NCBI GenBank assembly: GCA_937929945.1
Contig: CALFUK010000010.1
Location: 1-64,000 of the forward strand
DNA: 64,000 bases
Reading direction: 5' to 3'
From: an uncultured Saprospiraceae bacterium
Lineage (GTDB): Bacteria > Bacteroidota > Bacteroidia > Chitinophagales > Saprospiraceae
Part shown: in pieces, positions 1 to 9,998 of the stretch
Position numbering within the stretch: the stretch's first letter is position 1
Layout of the letters: each line of letters opens with the position of its first letter
Notes under the pieces: model-generated
What the model saw: only the letters and a program-made list of their open reading frames with translations
What the model was told of the DNA's origin: nothing
Databases searched by the model: none
Made by a program: the position numbers and the translations under genes

Positions 1-138
1 AGGGTTCTCTTATCTTAAAACTTTGATTATTTTTAAGAATATGATCGATAAGACCAAGCTTATCCAATTAGCCACTGGGCTAAGAAAAAATCAATTGAGG
101 AGGTTACGCTCAAGTATAATGATTAAATAAACTATTAG

Positions 139-1827
139 TTATTCCCCAAACAGAGGCGGAATCATTTTATGATTATCAGTGATACCCTGAAAATAATGAG
201 CAAAGGATAAGATATCACCCTCTCCGTAGAGCTGACCTAAGAAGCTGATGCTCATGGGATGGCCATCATCATCAAAGCCTGTGGGCACCGTGACCACTGG
301 ATGACCTGTGAGATTAGTGATCATCAGTTGTCTACCGCCAAAGGTAGGTGTGATGACGACATCATATTCTTTCATTAGCTCATGCATTTCTTCGATCAGC
401 ATTGTGCGAAAGCGGTTCGCCTGAATGTATTCTACTGCGGGAATGAATCTGGCCTGACGAAGAGAGTTAGCTCTGGACCTCATGGTCTGCTGCACCATCA
501 TGTCTACATCTCCCGATCTGACCAGTTCGTCAAAGAAGGCGCCAGCCTCTGCTCGGAGGATGACATCAAAGACATCGTAGGGGAAGTCAGTCGGTAGCGA
601 GAGCGAATCTATGACAATGCCCTGGGATTGCAGCAGTGCGAGCGACGAGCGGATCTGGTCTCCAGATTCAATGGTATCTTTTTCGATGAGTGATGAGAGA
701 CAGGCGATGCGCAGGCTGGTAATATCCACATTTGATCTGTAGTGAAGTGGTGCCTCAGTCGTGGTCTGGTCAGCTGGATCTTTGCCTTTGATTGCTTCGT
801 ATACGATGGCACAGTCTTGAGCACTTCTACAGATGGGGCCTACCTTATCCATAGACCACGACAGACTCATCACTCCATCTCGGCTGACGGTACCATATGT
901 GGGCCTGAGGCCAGTGACACCGCAGCGTGTACTGGGAGAAGTGATGGACCCTAAGGTCTCCGTGCCGATAGAGAATCCGACCAGTCCTGCCGCAGTGGCG
1001 GAGGCCGATCCTGCTGACGATCCACTCGCGCCCTGCAGGGTGTCCCACGGGTTCATGGTCTGGCCGCCATACCAGACATCGCCTCTGGCCAGCGCTCCTG
1101 ACACCAGCTTAGCGACTAAGACGGCCCCGGCATCTTCTAATTTTTTGATGATGGTGGCATTGTGATCTATGACTTGGTCTTGATAGGGCTGCGCACCCCA
1201 TGTCGTCGGATAGGATCTGACTGAGACAAGATCCTTCACACCGTAGGGTATACCGTGTAGCAGTCCGCGGTCTAGGCCAGCTGCCAGTTCTTCGTCTGCT
1301 TGCTTGGCTTGCGTCAGGGCCAGCTCCTTGGTGATGCTGATGGCACACTGCAGTGTCGGGTTGTAGCGTGAGAGTCGATCCAAGTACAGCTCGGTCAGCT
1401 CTACGCTATTGAGCTGGTCTGTTCTGAGCAGTGCTGCGAGCTCGGTGATGGATAAGAAAGCGATCTCATGGTCAGACTCAGGTCGTGTGACATGCTGTGG
1501 CAGGCTGATCAGGAGGCTGTCAGGGCCATCTGGTATGACATACCCTCTGGGGTGGATATCCAGAGTGAGCGCTGGCATCACTGCATCAGGGATAGTGTAA
1601 GCTCTTAAGCTGTCATAGGCGGAGGCATTACGCTGCAAGTAGGGATACATGGTGTCAATCTGCTGATCACCAAAGGCAAGTCCGTAGAGCTTTTGGGTAC
1701 TGTGGATGTCCTGCTTAGAGAAGGCAGCTGGACTCTCAGCGCTGTCAGTTTGCGTCCCTACAGGCTGTCTGGCGCAGCCACCCAGTATCATGATGAAGAT
1801 CAGTCCTGTAAGGTATTCTCGACTCAT
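139..1827 (-). CDS. Secreted lipoprotein amidase (amidase signature family)
   Basis: Amidase-signature hydrolase, related to GatA and fatty-acid or aryl amidases, that hydrolyses a carboxamide; the substrate cannot be told from sequence. The Ser-cisSer-Lys triad is visible: Lys198 in GIPYGVKD, the Gly/Ser-rich loop [10 protein letters not shown] at 266-275 with cis-Ser270, and Ser294 in [10 protein letters not shown]. The N-terminus is an SPII signal with lipobox LGGC (Cys18), so the enzyme is exported and lipid-anchored, which rules out the cytoplasmic tRNA amidotransferase GatA. About 100 residues precede the catalytic domain. Its ATG overlaps the stop of the upstream GTPase gene obg by 4 bases (ATGA), so the two are probably translationally coupled although functionally unrelated. 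The family assignment is firm. Confidence 0.9.
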   Translation of the reverse strand: MSREYLTGLIFIMILGGCARQPVGTQTDSAESPAAFSKQDIHSTQKLYGLAFGDQQIDTMYPYLQRNASAYDSLRAYTIPDAVMPALTLDIHPRGYVIPDGPDSLLISLPQHVTRPESDHEIAFLSITELAALLRTDQLNSVELTELYLDRLSRYNPTLQCAISITKELALTQAKQADEELAAGLDRGLLHGIPYGVKDLVSVRSYPTTWGAQPYQDQVIDHNATIIKKLEDAGAVLVAKLVSGALARGDVWYGGQTMNPWDTLQGASGSSAGSASATAAGLVGFSIGTETLGSITSPSTRCGVTGLRPTYGTVSRDGVMSLSWSMDKVGPICRSAQDCAIVYEAIKGKDPADQTTTEAPLHYRSNVDITSLRIACLSSLIEKDTIESGDQIRSSLALLQSQGIVIDSLSLPTDFPYDVFDVILRAEAGAFFDELVRSGDVDMMVQQTMRSRANSLRQARFIPAVEYIQANRFRTMLIEEMHELMKEYDVVITPTFGGRQLMITNLTGHPVVTVPTGFDDDGHPMSISFLGQLYGEGDILSFAHYFQGITDNHKMIPPLFGE

Positions 1828-2822
1828 GTTTCGCTATTGATGGCTTTCCAGATGATGTCTTTCAGAGCCTGGACACCGTCCTGAGACACGGAGGAGAAAA
1901 AGTGATGGGGCAGTTCTGTAGGGATATCTGCCATCAGCATTTCTTTCAGCTCTTCATCGATGAGATCGCTCTTGGAGATGCCTAAGATTCTGGGTTTGTC
2001 CATGAGCTCAGGATTATACTTCTCCAGTTCGTTGAGCAGGATGGTATACTGCTCTCTGATGCTGTCAGAGTCAGCGGGTACCAGAAAGAGCAGTACTGCA
2101 TTCCGCTCGATGTGTCTGAGGAATCTGATGCCTAGCCCTTTGCCTAGGTGAGCATCCTCTATGATGCCCGGTATATCAGCCATGATGAAGGAGCGATTGT
2201 CCCTGTATTCTACGATCCCCAGATTCGGGACCAGCGTCGTGAAGGGGTAGGCGCCTATCTTAGGCTTAGCTGCGGAGATGGATGACAGCAGGGTGGACTT
2301 GCCAGCATTGGGGAATCCGACCAAGCCGACATCAGCCAGCACTTTGAGTTCTAGGATCTTCCATTCTTCAGCCCCTTCTTCACCGGGCTGCGCGTAGCGG
2401 GGTGACTGATTGGTGGATGATTTGAAGTTTTCATTGCCCAGGCCACCTCTTCCTCCAGCGACCAGTATGATCTCCTCACCATCTTCCATGATCTCTGCCA
2501 CCTGCTCCGAGGTCTCTGCGTCTTTCGCTATAGTGCCCAGTGGTACCTCTAGTATGATGTCATCACCATCTTCACCAGTCTTCATGCTGGAGCCTCCGTT
2601 CTCGCCACTGCCAGCTTTGATGTGCTTGCGGTATTTGAGGGGTAGGAGTGTCCAGAGCTGAGCATTGCCTCTGAGTATGATATGACCGCCTCTACCTCCA
2701 TTGCCGCCATCAGGGCCACCCTTGGCGGTCAGCCGATCTCTTCTGAAGTGAGCGGATCCTGCACCACCTCTGCCTGATCGACAGCATATCTTGACGTAGT
2801 CTACAAAGTTCTGTTCTGCCAT
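1824..2822 (-). CDS. obgE: Obg/CgtA GTPase
   Basis: Essential ribosome-associated GTPase acting in 50S assembly and stress control in the cytoplasm. The N-terminal Obg fold (about residues 1-158) shows the expected glycine-rich repeats ([23 protein letters not shown]). It is followed by a G domain with G1 GFPNAGKST near 169-177, G3 DIPGI near 216 and a G4 variant SKSD near 283 in place of NKxD. At 332 residues it lacks the C-terminal OCT domain of the longer Bacillus type. It is the first gene of a two-gene unit with the lipoprotein amidase, sharing a 4-base overlap. The start is the ATG giving [10 protein letters not shown], the usual Obg N-terminus. Confidence 0.97.
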   Translation of the reverse strand: MAEQNFVDYVKICCRSGRGGAGSAHFRRDRLTAKGGPDGGNGGRGGHIILRGNAQLWTLLPLKYRKHIKAGSGENGGSSMKTGEDGDDIILEVPLGTIAKDAETSEQVAEIMEDGEEIILVAGGRGGLGNENFKSSTNQSPRYAQPGEEGAEEWKILELKVLADVGLVGFPNAGKSTLLSSISAAKPKIGAYPFTTLVPNLGIVEYRDNRSFIMADIPGIIEDAHLGKGLGIRFLRHIERNAVLLFLVPADSDSIREQYTILLNELEKYNPELMDKPRILGISKSDLIDEELKEMLMADIPTELPHHFFSSVSQDGVQALKDIIWKAINSET

Positions 2823-2945
2823 ATGGATATGAAGGTAAAATAAACTAATCTAATGGTTCAGAATATAATCTCGAAAGTACATGTGGATGCAGCTCAGCTT
2901 GTCATTATTAGGCTCTGTAGATAGATGGAATGGAGAGAGCTTTTC

Positions 2946-3623
2946 TTACTTTGTTTCAGCATTGAGTTTTTTGACTATTTCATAGATCTGTTCGACTGTC
3001 ATATTCTTTATCTCCTCTTTACTATAGTTCGAATGCAGCAGATGATTAAAATTTTTTGGTTTTAGCTGTGCGCCTAAAGCATTGTCAATGCCGTCGATGA
3101 TCGTGGTGTTGATGATCATGATGTAGTGAGAGACACCTTCCTGGTCGTAGAAATTAGTCTTGGCGTCTCCAGACTGTTTTAAGAGCTGGGGCAGGATACC
3201 AAAGCCATATTTGAGCGCAGAAGATTGCCGATTGAGCTCTAAGGCATCCGTATCGCTGATGGATATCAGGCAATAATCTCCCGCAATGTTAAATCTGATG
3301 AAAGCCTTCGCCAGACGTAGAGATGGATTGTCTTGATATCGCAGATTAAAATAAGGTATGCCGCTCACTTCCATAGCCCAAATTTTGCGTAAATATCTTT
3401 CGGGTTTCTCCGACTCTAAATCGAATAGCTTTTCCATGATGGCAATATCCGTTTTAGATTCTCGGAAAGAGGTGTAAGCCTTGCCGACTGTTTTTTGTTG
3501 ATGCCTGAAATGATCAGATGTGAAGTAATAATCTATGAGAATTCGATCCTCTTGTGGAATAGCTTTATACGCACATGAGCTAAGCCAAAGCACAGATAAT
3601 AGGGCTATTAGTAATCTTCTCAT
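2946..3623 (-). CDS. Hypothetical lipoprotein
   Basis: A 225-residue predicted lipoprotein that I do not recognise. The first 17 residues form a hydrophobic signal ending in the lipobox LSSC, so the mature protein would start at Cys17 and be membrane anchored. The rest is soluble, mixed alpha/beta in look, with no obvious catalytic motif or repeat. A lysine-rich C-terminus (KEEIKNMTVEQIYEIVKKL) looks helical. It stands alone, with about 120 bases on each side separating it from obg and the FadL-like gene, all on the minus strand. Confidence 0.7.
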   Translation of the reverse strand: MRRLLIALLSVLWLSSCAYKAIPQEDRILIDYYFTSDHFRHQQKTVGKAYTSFRESKTDIAIMEKLFDLESEKPERYLRKIWAMEVSGIPYFNLRYQDNPSLRLAKAFIRFNIAGDYCLISISDTDALELNRQSSALKYGFGILPQLLKQSGDAKTNFYDQEGVSHYIMIINTTIIDGIDNALGAQLKPKNFNHLLHSNYSKEEIKNMTVEQIYEIVKKLNAETK

Positions 3624-3739
3624 ATGTTAGCCAGAATGTCAGTTAATAAGTGAGAAAGCTGAATCATTGTAAAGTGATTATGATAAAACGATAGGCGCTC
3701 TGAGGTCCTAAAATAGTCATTTAATTTAAATAAGATGCC

Positions 3740-5128
3740 TCATTGACTAAATGACTCCCACAATAAGGAGTAGTTAAAAAACACTGTAATGGTCTGGTAG
3801 GTAGATGCATCTGATGAAGTAGGTATATCAGATATCCCGATGGAATTATAGACCTCTTCGAAAGGATTGAAGACCCTCTGGTCTCGACTCTTAGAGAATG
3901 AATAGCCCAGGCCAGCGGAGAATTTTAGCTTGCGCAGACTGAAGTGGCCACCGAGGGTAAAATTGTAGATGTCCCATGCAAAATTATAAACATCTCTGTC
4001 ATACTCTTGCTCCAAGTCATAGACAGCATTCGCATCAAAGTCAGTTCTGAAGCCGGTGAGTAAGATGAATTGATCAGACATTGTCTTCTCGAAGCCAATG
4101 GCTACATTCAGCACTGACTTACGCGCATCAGTAAGTCTGAATGGAGAGCTACCCTGTTCATCTTCTAAGATCACAAATGGATTTTGAGCCAGAAAGTACT
4201 CGCTACTGAAATATAATTTTGCCAGATTTTTAAGTGTGTACACGCCGCCTACTCCAAAGGACCAGGGCGTGTTGTAGTGGGACGAAAGGTCAGACTGTGT
4301 ATCCTCTAGATTGCCCAGCAGTGTCCCCCTCATGAGTTCTGGTTGGATGTATTGGAATCTACCAGAGTTGAGTATAGGCAGGTAGGTGGGTGTCGTGATG
4401 GTGATGCCCAGAGCAAAGTCATCTTGATGGATTAGCGCACCGATCTTAGTGGATAGACTGGGGTAAGAGGTAGAAAACTCAAAGAAAGAAAAGTAATCTC
4501 GCTCACTGATCATCCCGTTGCTGTTGTTTCGAGACTGTCCATTGATTAGTAGGGTCTGGGTCTGGCTGCGGAGATTGAGGCTCTGCGTGATGCCCACCTG
4601 GATGTGCTCTGCTATCAAGTAGGACAGGCCAAAGGCAAAGAAGTCTTCATCTATTTTATTTCGATAGTTCACCACGCCAGTGAAGTCTTGATTTGCATTC
4701 ACATCTATCCCGAGCTGAGAGGCAAAATCAAGATCAAAGCTCCGCTTAGAGAATATACCAATCGATGATCTGATCTTAGAACTTTTGAAAAATGGAAAAT
4801 CGATGACTGCCATATTCGGCAGTAGGTCAAAGCTACTCAGTCTGGCGTCATTCAGCTGAGTCGAATTGGTATTGATGACGGAATAGGATGGAGAGAAGAG
4901 GCTCAGAGAGACGCCTCCCACGGTATCGCAGCCAATAGCTGCTGGATTATAATACAACGAGCTATTATCATCCACACCACCGATCACGGAGCCATTCAGC
5001 AGTTGTGCCTTAGTGCCATAGTTCAGATTCCAATAGTTACCACCTAACTGAGATATGCCGAGCATGGGTATCAGCAGCACCAATCCCAACTGGATGTACT
5101 TCTGGGCTACAGGGATGCATCTCATCAT
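3740..5128 (-). CDS. FadL/OmpP1-like outer membrane transport protein
   Basis: Predicted outer-membrane beta-barrel of the FadL/OmpP1/TodX family, which imports hydrophobic compounds. After a signal peptide ending near GISQ, the mature N-terminus has the family hallmark of a small-residue region followed by DDNSSLYYNPAAIG. Long alternating beta strands follow, and the C-terminal strand ends in an aromatic-rich TITVFFNYSLLWESF. The frame stays open 13 codons further upstream to an ATG at 5167. I prefer the double ATG at 5128/5125 because it directly precedes a normal signal peptide. The substrate is unknown. It is monocistronic by position. Confidence 0.75.
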   Translation of the reverse strand: MMRCIPVAQKYIQLGLVLLIPMLGISQLGGNYWNLNYGTKAQLLNGSVIGGVDDNSSLYYNPAAIGCDTVGGVSLSLFSPSYSVINTNSTQLNDARLSSFDLLPNMAVIDFPFFKSSKIRSSIGIFSKRSFDLDFASQLGIDVNANQDFTGVVNYRNKIDEDFFAFGLSYLIAEHIQVGITQSLNLRSQTQTLLINGQSRNNSNGMISERDYFSFFEFSTSYPSLSTKIGALIHQDDFALGITITTPTYLPILNSGRFQYIQPELMRGTLLGNLEDTQSDLSSHYNTPWSFGVGGVYTLKNLAKLYFSSEYFLAQNPFVILEDEQGSSPFRLTDARKSVLNVAIGFEKTMSDQFILLTGFRTDFDANAVYDLEQEYDRDVYNFAWDIYNFTLGGHFSLRKLKFSAGLGYSFSKSRDQRVFNPFEEVYNSIGISDIPTSSDASTYQTITVFFNYSLLWESFSQ

Positions 5129-5252
5129 ATGCTTCACGGTCAAAATCAAGATGGTACTTTGTCCCAATATATCATTTATATAGTGCTTTGCTGATGCTTC
5201 ATTTGATGATTTTGTTGGGAGGGAGTCGACTCTTCACTGCAGAGCTCTCATG

Positions 5253-5290
5253 AAAAAGCCGAATAACTAGGTGTAGTTATCCGGCTTGTA
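5253..5290 (-). terminator. Rho-independent terminator after adk
   Basis: On the minus strand an inverted repeat (AGCCG and ATAACTA paired with TAGTTAT and CGGCT, one mismatch, 4-base loop) is followed by five T residues. It lies about 30 bases past the adk stop, so it should end the adk transcript. Confidence 0.8.
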
Positions 5291-5319
5291 AAAAAGCAGT
5301 CTTTGGGATATTTTCTTAT

Positions 5320-5895
5320 TTAGATGCTGTCGATCTCTTCACATAAGCGGTTGAAAATCTCATCGATGGTACCGACTCCATTGACGGAGCTGGATTTACC
5401 TTTAGCATCATAGAAACCATACACGGGGGATGTCTCTTTCTTATAGACATCGATCCTGTTCTGGATGATCTCTTCATTACTGTCATCAGTTCTGCCTGAT
5501 GTCTTGCCTCTTTCGAGTAGGCGATTGATTAATTCACCGTCACTTACAGTGAGTGCAATTAATCTGCCAATTTTTTCATTTTTAGCTTCTAAGAGTTGAT
5601 CTAATGCTTCAGCTTGCGGAATTGTCCGCGGAAAGCCATCGAATATGAAGCCCTTAGCTTCTGGAGAGGCGTCCACTTTGTTCTTTAGCATACCGATCAC
5701 GACTTCATCTGGCACCAGCTCACCCTTCGCCATGTAGGCTTTAGCCTTGAGTCCCAGTTGTGTATCATGACTCATTTCGTAGCGAAAAAGATCTCCAGTA
5801 GATATTTGTATGATGCCGTATTTCGCCTCTAATTTTTTGGCCTGAGTGCCTTTACCGGATCCTGGTGGTCCGAACAGTATGATGTGTTTTCTCAT
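5320..5895 (-). CDS. adk: Adenylate kinase
   Basis: Cytoplasmic kinase interconverting ATP + AMP and 2 ADP. The P-loop GPPGSGKGT lies at residues 9-17, followed by STGDLFR (AMP site), FDGFPRT and RLLERGKTSGRTDD. The LID is the short, zinc-less type, and the 191-residue length fits short adenylate kinases. The frame extends 23 codons upstream to 5964, but the ATG at 5895 gives the canonical MRKHIILFGPPG start, and the extension would run almost into the upstream NlpC/P60 gene. That gene (5967-6584) may be co-transcribed, and a terminator follows at 5253-5290. Confidence 0.97.
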   Translation of the reverse strand: MRKHIILFGPPGSGKGTQAKKLEAKYGIIQISTGDLFRYEMSHDTQLGLKAKAYMAKGELVPDEVVIGMLKNKVDASPEAKGFIFDGFPRTIPQAEALDQLLEAKNEKIGRLIALTVSDGELINRLLERGKTSGRTDDSNEEIIQNRIDVYKKETSPVYGFYDAKGKSSSVNGVGTIDEIFNRLCEEIDSI

Positions 5896-5966
5896 TTCAC
5901 TTTGATTTTCTGAACTCGTCAAGGTAAATATATTTCTGATTAACTGAAGGATATTTCGAATCATAG

Positions 5967-6584
5967 TTAATCCAATATGCCTCTAACTTCTGCCACTTTA
6001 GGTCGCCAGTATGGTGAATGTAATATTTCATCTTTGACGACACCCCGGGAAGAAGTACTATGTACAACCCATAATTCATCTTCAGAGTTCTCCGCCACGA
6101 TACTAACATGGACGATGCGGCCTTTGTTTTTGAAAAATATCAAGTCTCCCGCCTCAGCCTCGTTCAGTGATTTTGGCTTACCCAGCTTGACTTGATCTCT
6201 TGTAGATCCCTGCAGGCTGATGCCATGCTGCCTGAAGACATAGGAGGTCAGGCCCGAGCAGTCAAAGCCAGAGGGCGACTTCCCGCCATAGACATAGCTG
6301 ACGCCTAAGTGTGTCATGGCTGAGCGGACGAGCTTATGTCTGCTCGTGGATGCTGTATTGGATTTATAAGATTTTGCTTTGGATCTTGATGCAGATGTGG
6401 CAGGTCTGTACGTTTTCTTCGATGTATTAGCGCTGCGCTTTGCATAGGCTGTTTTTCTCTCCTTTTTCTTTCTGGCTGAGATATCTTTGTATTTGCGAGT
6501 AGAGCCACAGCCAGATATGACAACACCGATGAGACATAGGATAATAAGTGGTTTCAGATTCAAAAGCATGGATTTATACATCAT
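5967..6584 (-). CDS. NlpC/P60 (C40) peptidoglycan endopeptidase, lipoprotein
   Basis: Cell-wall hydrolase cleaving peptide stems of peptidoglycan, expected in the periplasm and lipid-anchored. The signal ends in the lipobox ISGC (Cys26). A basic, Ser/Lys-rich linker (about 30-85) leads to an NlpC/P60 domain with catalytic Cys109 in FDCSGLTSYVF, His159 in GRIVHVSIV and His175 in WVVHSTSS, a complete Cys-His-His triad. It resembles Spr/MepS-type enzymes. It lies directly upstream of adk on the same strand with a gap of about 70 bases. Confidence 0.92.
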   Translation of the reverse strand: MMYKSMLLNLKPLIILCLIGVVISGCGSTRKYKDISARKKKERKTAYAKRSANTSKKTYRPATSASRSKAKSYKSNTASTSRHKLVRSAMTHLGVSYVYGGKSPSGFDCSGLTSYVFRQHGISLQGSTRDQVKLGKPKSLNEAEAGDLIFFKNKGRIVHVSIVAENSEDELWVVHSTSSRGVVKDEILHSPYWRPKVAEVRGILD

Positions 6585-6647
6585 GATTAATCATAATATA
6601 TCAAATCTCATACCAAGATAGAAGGGTTATATCTGAGTGATCTGTAC

Positions 6648-7286
6648 TTACTCCGCAGGAGCAGCAGCTTCTGTTGCCTCAGCCTCGCCACCTGCCGCAG
6701 CAGCAGCTTCCTCTTCTTCAGCCATCGTAGCACTCTTAAGTGCTCTCGGGACTTCTACTTTAGCTACCGGAGTAGCCGCAGGGCTCAAGACATGTATCTG
6801 ATCTGTGATTTCCAGATCTTTTACTCTGATCGCTTCTCCGAGCTTTACCTCACTGATGTCTGCATAGAGTTCGTCTACGATATTTTCAGGAGTCGTTTTG
6901 ATTTTCACCTTTCTCATGGTCTGGATCAGCTTGCCGCCTTCCTTGACACCAGGAGATGAACCTTTGAATCTGACGGGGACCTCCACTTTGATTTGGACAC
7001 CAGGCTGAAGCTTGATGAAATCCAGGTGCATGATCTCGTCAGTGACTGGATGCATTTGTAAGTCCTTTACCATTGCCTGATGGGTTACACCGTCTATTTC
7101 AATGCTAGCGAGCTTGAAGTTAGGTGTATACACCAGATGCTTCACTTCGTTATGTGTGGTAGAGAAAGTATAGTTGACATCACCACCGTACATGACAGCA
7201 GGGATTTTACCTGTTTTTCTCAGATCTTTGTTAGCTTTTTTGCCAGTTCCAGTTCTTGGCTCTACTTTGATTGATATAGTCTCCAT
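6648..7286 (-). CDS. rplY: 50S ribosomal protein L25/general stress protein Ctc
   Basis: Long-form L25 (CTC/TL5 type) that binds 5S rRNA in the large subunit. Residues 1-95 form the 5S-binding domain (RTGTGKKANKDLRKTGKIPAVMYGG is split here as RTGTGKKANKDLRK then GKIPAVMYGG). The TL5 beta domain follows to about 185. An Ala/Glu-rich low-complexity tail (EEEEAAAAAGGEAEATEAA) ends the protein, as is common in Bacteroidota L25. The gene is followed on the same strand by the NlpC/P60 gene and preceded by prs. Confidence 0.96.
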   Translation of the reverse strand: METISIKVEPRTGTGKKANKDLRKTGKIPAVMYGGDVNYTFSTTHNEVKHLVYTPNFKLASIEIDGVTHQAMVKDLQMHPVTDEIMHLDFIKLQPGVQIKVEVPVRFKGSSPGVKEGGKLIQTMRKVKIKTTPENIVDELYADISEVKLGEAIRVKDLEITDQIHVLSPAATPVAKVEVPRALKSATMAEEEEAAAAAGGEAEATEAAAPAE

Positions 7287-7438
7287 AATTCAGACGAATT
7301 TTAAAAAGGAGTGCGAAGATACTATATCATTTTAATAAATGAAATGATTTCTTGTGTGGAGCACTATAATATTGTGATATGGGGGCAGATTTAGCCTACG
7401 CACAGGTTGTTTCAGTGTTGATAATCTCTATAATCGAC

Positions 7439-8371
7439 TTATTTTTCGACGAATAATGCTGCGATCGATCTGTATTCGTGGGTATTTCTGATGGCTCTGG
7501 CGAATAGCTTACCGCTATTGAGCACTGTAATCTTATCGCTCTTTTGCTTCAGCGGGATGGTATCAGTGACCACCAGCTCGGTCAGCTGGCTGTTTTCGAT
7601 ATTGCTGTAGGCATTACCTGACAGGACGGGATGAGTACACATCGCTCGGACACTTTTTGCCCCTTTATTGATGAGGGCTTCGGCAGCCTTGCACAGTGTG
7701 CCAGCGGTATCGATGATGTCATCGATTAAGATCACGTCGGCCCCGTCGACCTCCCCAATCACTGTAATGGCGGCTACTTCATTGGCGATTCTTCGTTCTT
7801 TATCACAGATCACCAAGTCTTTCTGGAAGTACTTAGCATAGGTCCGAGCTCGCTTCACTCCTCCTACATCTGGTGAGGCGAAGATGACATTGCTCAGGTC
7901 CCTGGTCTTTAAGAAGGGGATGTATATGGCGGGGCTCTGCAGGTGATCCACGGGGACATCGAAGAAGCCTTGGATTTGGTCCGCGTGCAGATCCATGGTC
8001 ATGATGCGATCCGCTCCTGCTGATTCCAGCAGTTTAGCTACCAGCTTAGCTGAGATGGGGACTCTCGGTTTATCTTTTCGGTCCTGTCTGGCGTAGCCAA
8101 AGTAGGGGATGACAGCTGTGATGTACCCAGCCGATGCCCGCTTCGCAGCATCGATCAGGAGTAATAGCTCTAATAGATTTTCGGCTTGACCGAAGGTAGA
8201 CTGAATGAAGAACACATAGGCCCCTCGGACACTTTCTTCGATGATGGGCTGCATCTCGCCGTCGCTGAATTTTTTGACCTGAAGGCTGCCGAGTGGGTAG
8301 CCATAATGATCAGCTATAGTCTCAGATAAATATTGAGAATTGGTTCCTGAGAAGAGTTTTATCTCTGTCAT
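7439..8371 (-). CDS. prs: Ribose-phosphate pyrophosphokinase
   Basis: Makes PRPP from ribose-5-phosphate and ATP, feeding nucleotide, His and Trp synthesis; the salvage enzyme HPRT encoded near 28 kb uses its product. Signature elements are DLHADQIQGFFDVPVDHL (cation/ATP site), the flexible loop YARQDRKDKPR and the PRPP loop VILIDDIIDTAGTL. At 310 residues it is full length for class I. The order prs-rplY is often conserved in bacteria, and the same order is seen here. Confidence 0.97.
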   Translation of the reverse strand: MTEIKLFSGTNSQYLSETIADHYGYPLGSLQVKKFSDGEMQPIIEESVRGAYVFFIQSTFGQAENLLELLLLIDAAKRASAGYITAVIPYFGYARQDRKDKPRVPISAKLVAKLLESAGADRIMTMDLHADQIQGFFDVPVDHLQSPAIYIPFLKTRDLSNVIFASPDVGGVKRARTYAKYFQKDLVICDKERRIANEVAAITVIGEVDGADVILIDDIIDTAGTLCKAAEALINKGAKSVRAMCTHPVLSGNAYSNIENSQLTELVVTDTIPLKQKSDKITVLNSGKLFARAIRNTHEYRSIAALFVEK

Positions 8372-8395
8372 GTTGGTTAGGGACTAATGTGAGCA

Positions 8396-8403
8396 CAAAA
8401 ATA
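8396..8403 (-). promoter_or_regulatory. Candidate -7 promoter element of prs
   Basis: TATTTTTG on the minus strand matches the Bacteroidota -7 consensus TAnnTTTG, 24 bases before the prs ATG. No clear -33 TTG is visible, so support is partial. Confidence 0.4.
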
Positions 8404-8541
8404 GTAAAATAGTAGACGCATATGTTGGATCGGATTTTATTTAATCCTTGATTGAACATTGTCAGATGGCTCTATCTCTATTTGAGATGATTATATTATC
8501 TGATTGTCTTCGTACATTTATCATACTAAACTTGGATTCAT

Positions 8542-9858
8542 ATGAAACACCTTATTCTCGTACTATCATCTTTCTGTCTGTTAGCAGCATGCAATACCAC
8601 AAAAAACACCCAAACTACGGTGGGCAATACTCAGTCGAATGCAGTACAAGAGGTGAAAGACATCATTGATATCCCTTCTGGTCCGACAGAGGATGAGATG
8701 CTGCGAGATAAAGCAGACTCACTGGCACATGCCTACATCATCACGGATGGGCACGTCGATCTGCCATACAGACTGAAGATCAAAAATTTTCGATTAGAAA
8801 AAGAATTTTTGGGGATACCCATAGAGACCGAGGAAGGGGACTTTGACTATGTCAGAGCGAAAGAAGGTGGACTAGACGCACCATTCATGTCGATCTATAT
8901 ACCGGCTGAAAATCAGAAGACACCAGGCGCATCCAAGCTCCTCGCTGACTCACTGATCACCATGATCGAAGGTATAGCTAGCTCGCTGCCCGATAAATTT
9001 TCCGTAGCCTATAGTGCCAGTCATGCAGAGAAGATCATCAGGGATGGCATGATCGCCTTACCCATGGGCATGGAGAATGGCGCTGGCCTGGAAGATGACC
9101 TGGCTAATGTCAGGCACTTCAAGGACAGAGGCATCAGCTACATCACCCTCACTCACTCCAAGGATAATCTAATCTGTGACTCCTCATATGACACCACAGG
9201 CACTTACGGTGGACTGAGTGAGTACGGAGAGCTCGTCGTAAGAGAAATGAATAAGGTGGGCATCATGGTCGATATCTCACACGTCTCTGACAATACATTT
9301 TACGATGTGATGGAGCTCACTCAGGTACCTGTGATCGCATCACACTCCTCAGCCAGAAAGTTTGTCCCTGGCTTTGAGCGCAATATGGATGATGCCATGA
9401 TCAAACGTCTCGGTGAGAATGGAGGCGTCATCATGATCAACTTCGGATCGACTTTTATAGATGGAGAGATAGCTGATCAGCGCAATGCGCAGCGAGACGA
9501 GATCGTAAAGATGCTGGATGAGAAAGGCCTGTCCTACAATGATGAAGCAGGGAAAAAGATGATCGAGGCTTATCAGAAAGCCAATCCAAGTCTATTCGCA
9601 GATGTTGAAAGAGTGGCTGACCACATAGATCTGGTGGTCGAACTAGCGGGCATAGACCACGTCGGTTTTGGCTCCGATTATGACGGGGTGGGTGACTCCC
9701 TACCGACAGGTCTGAAAGATGTAGCTGCTTATCCTAATCTGATCTATGTACTGCTGCAGAGAGGCTACAGCGATTCAGATATAGAGAAGATCTGCTACGC
9801 TAATCTATGGAGAGTCTGGAATGAAGTGGACCGAGTGGCTGCTGAGGTGCAGGAATAA
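8542..9858 (+). CDS. Membrane dipeptidase (peptidase M19), lipoprotein
   Basis: Zinc dipeptidase of the renal-dipeptidase family, hydrolysing dipeptides including those with a D-residue at the C-terminal side. The lipobox LAAC (Cys17) predicts a lipid-anchored exported protein. Metal and active-site elements are visible in order: DGHVDLPYR, a conserved Glu in MGMENGAGL, DISHVSD, SHSSARKF and GFGSDYDG. The 438-residue length is normal for lipoprotein M19 members. It starts a plus-strand run and is divergent from prs. Confidence 0.93.
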   Translation: MKHLILVLSSFCLLAACNTTKNTQTTVGNTQSNAVQEVKDIIDIPSGPTEDEMLRDKADSLAHAYIITDGHVDLPYRLKIKNFRLEKEFLGIPIETEEGDFDYVRAKEGGLDAPFMSIYIPAENQKTPGASKLLADSLITMIEGIASSLPDKFSVAYSASHAEKIIRDGMIALPMGMENGAGLEDDLANVRHFKDRGISYITLTHSKDNLICDSSYDTTGTYGGLSEYGELVVREMNKVGIMVDISHVSDNTFYDVMELTQVPVIASHSSARKFVPGFERNMDDAMIKRLGENGGVIMINFGSTFIDGEIADQRNAQRDEIVKMLDEKGLSYNDEAGKKMIEAYQKANPSLFADVERVADHIDLVVELAGIDHVGFGSDYDGVGDSLPTGLKDVAAYPNLIYVLLQRGYSDSDIEKICYANLWRVWNEVDRVAAEVQE

Positions 9859-9998
9859 TCGGTGTGAGAATTTTCAGTAGACGTGTATCACTGTCGACAC
9901 TGTGATGCCAGGCTGGTCAAAAATGAGTTGCGATATTTGACTTTTCCGTCCCCGTATTTTCAGTCTCATGACTCCCTTACCTAACAGAATTAGCTGAA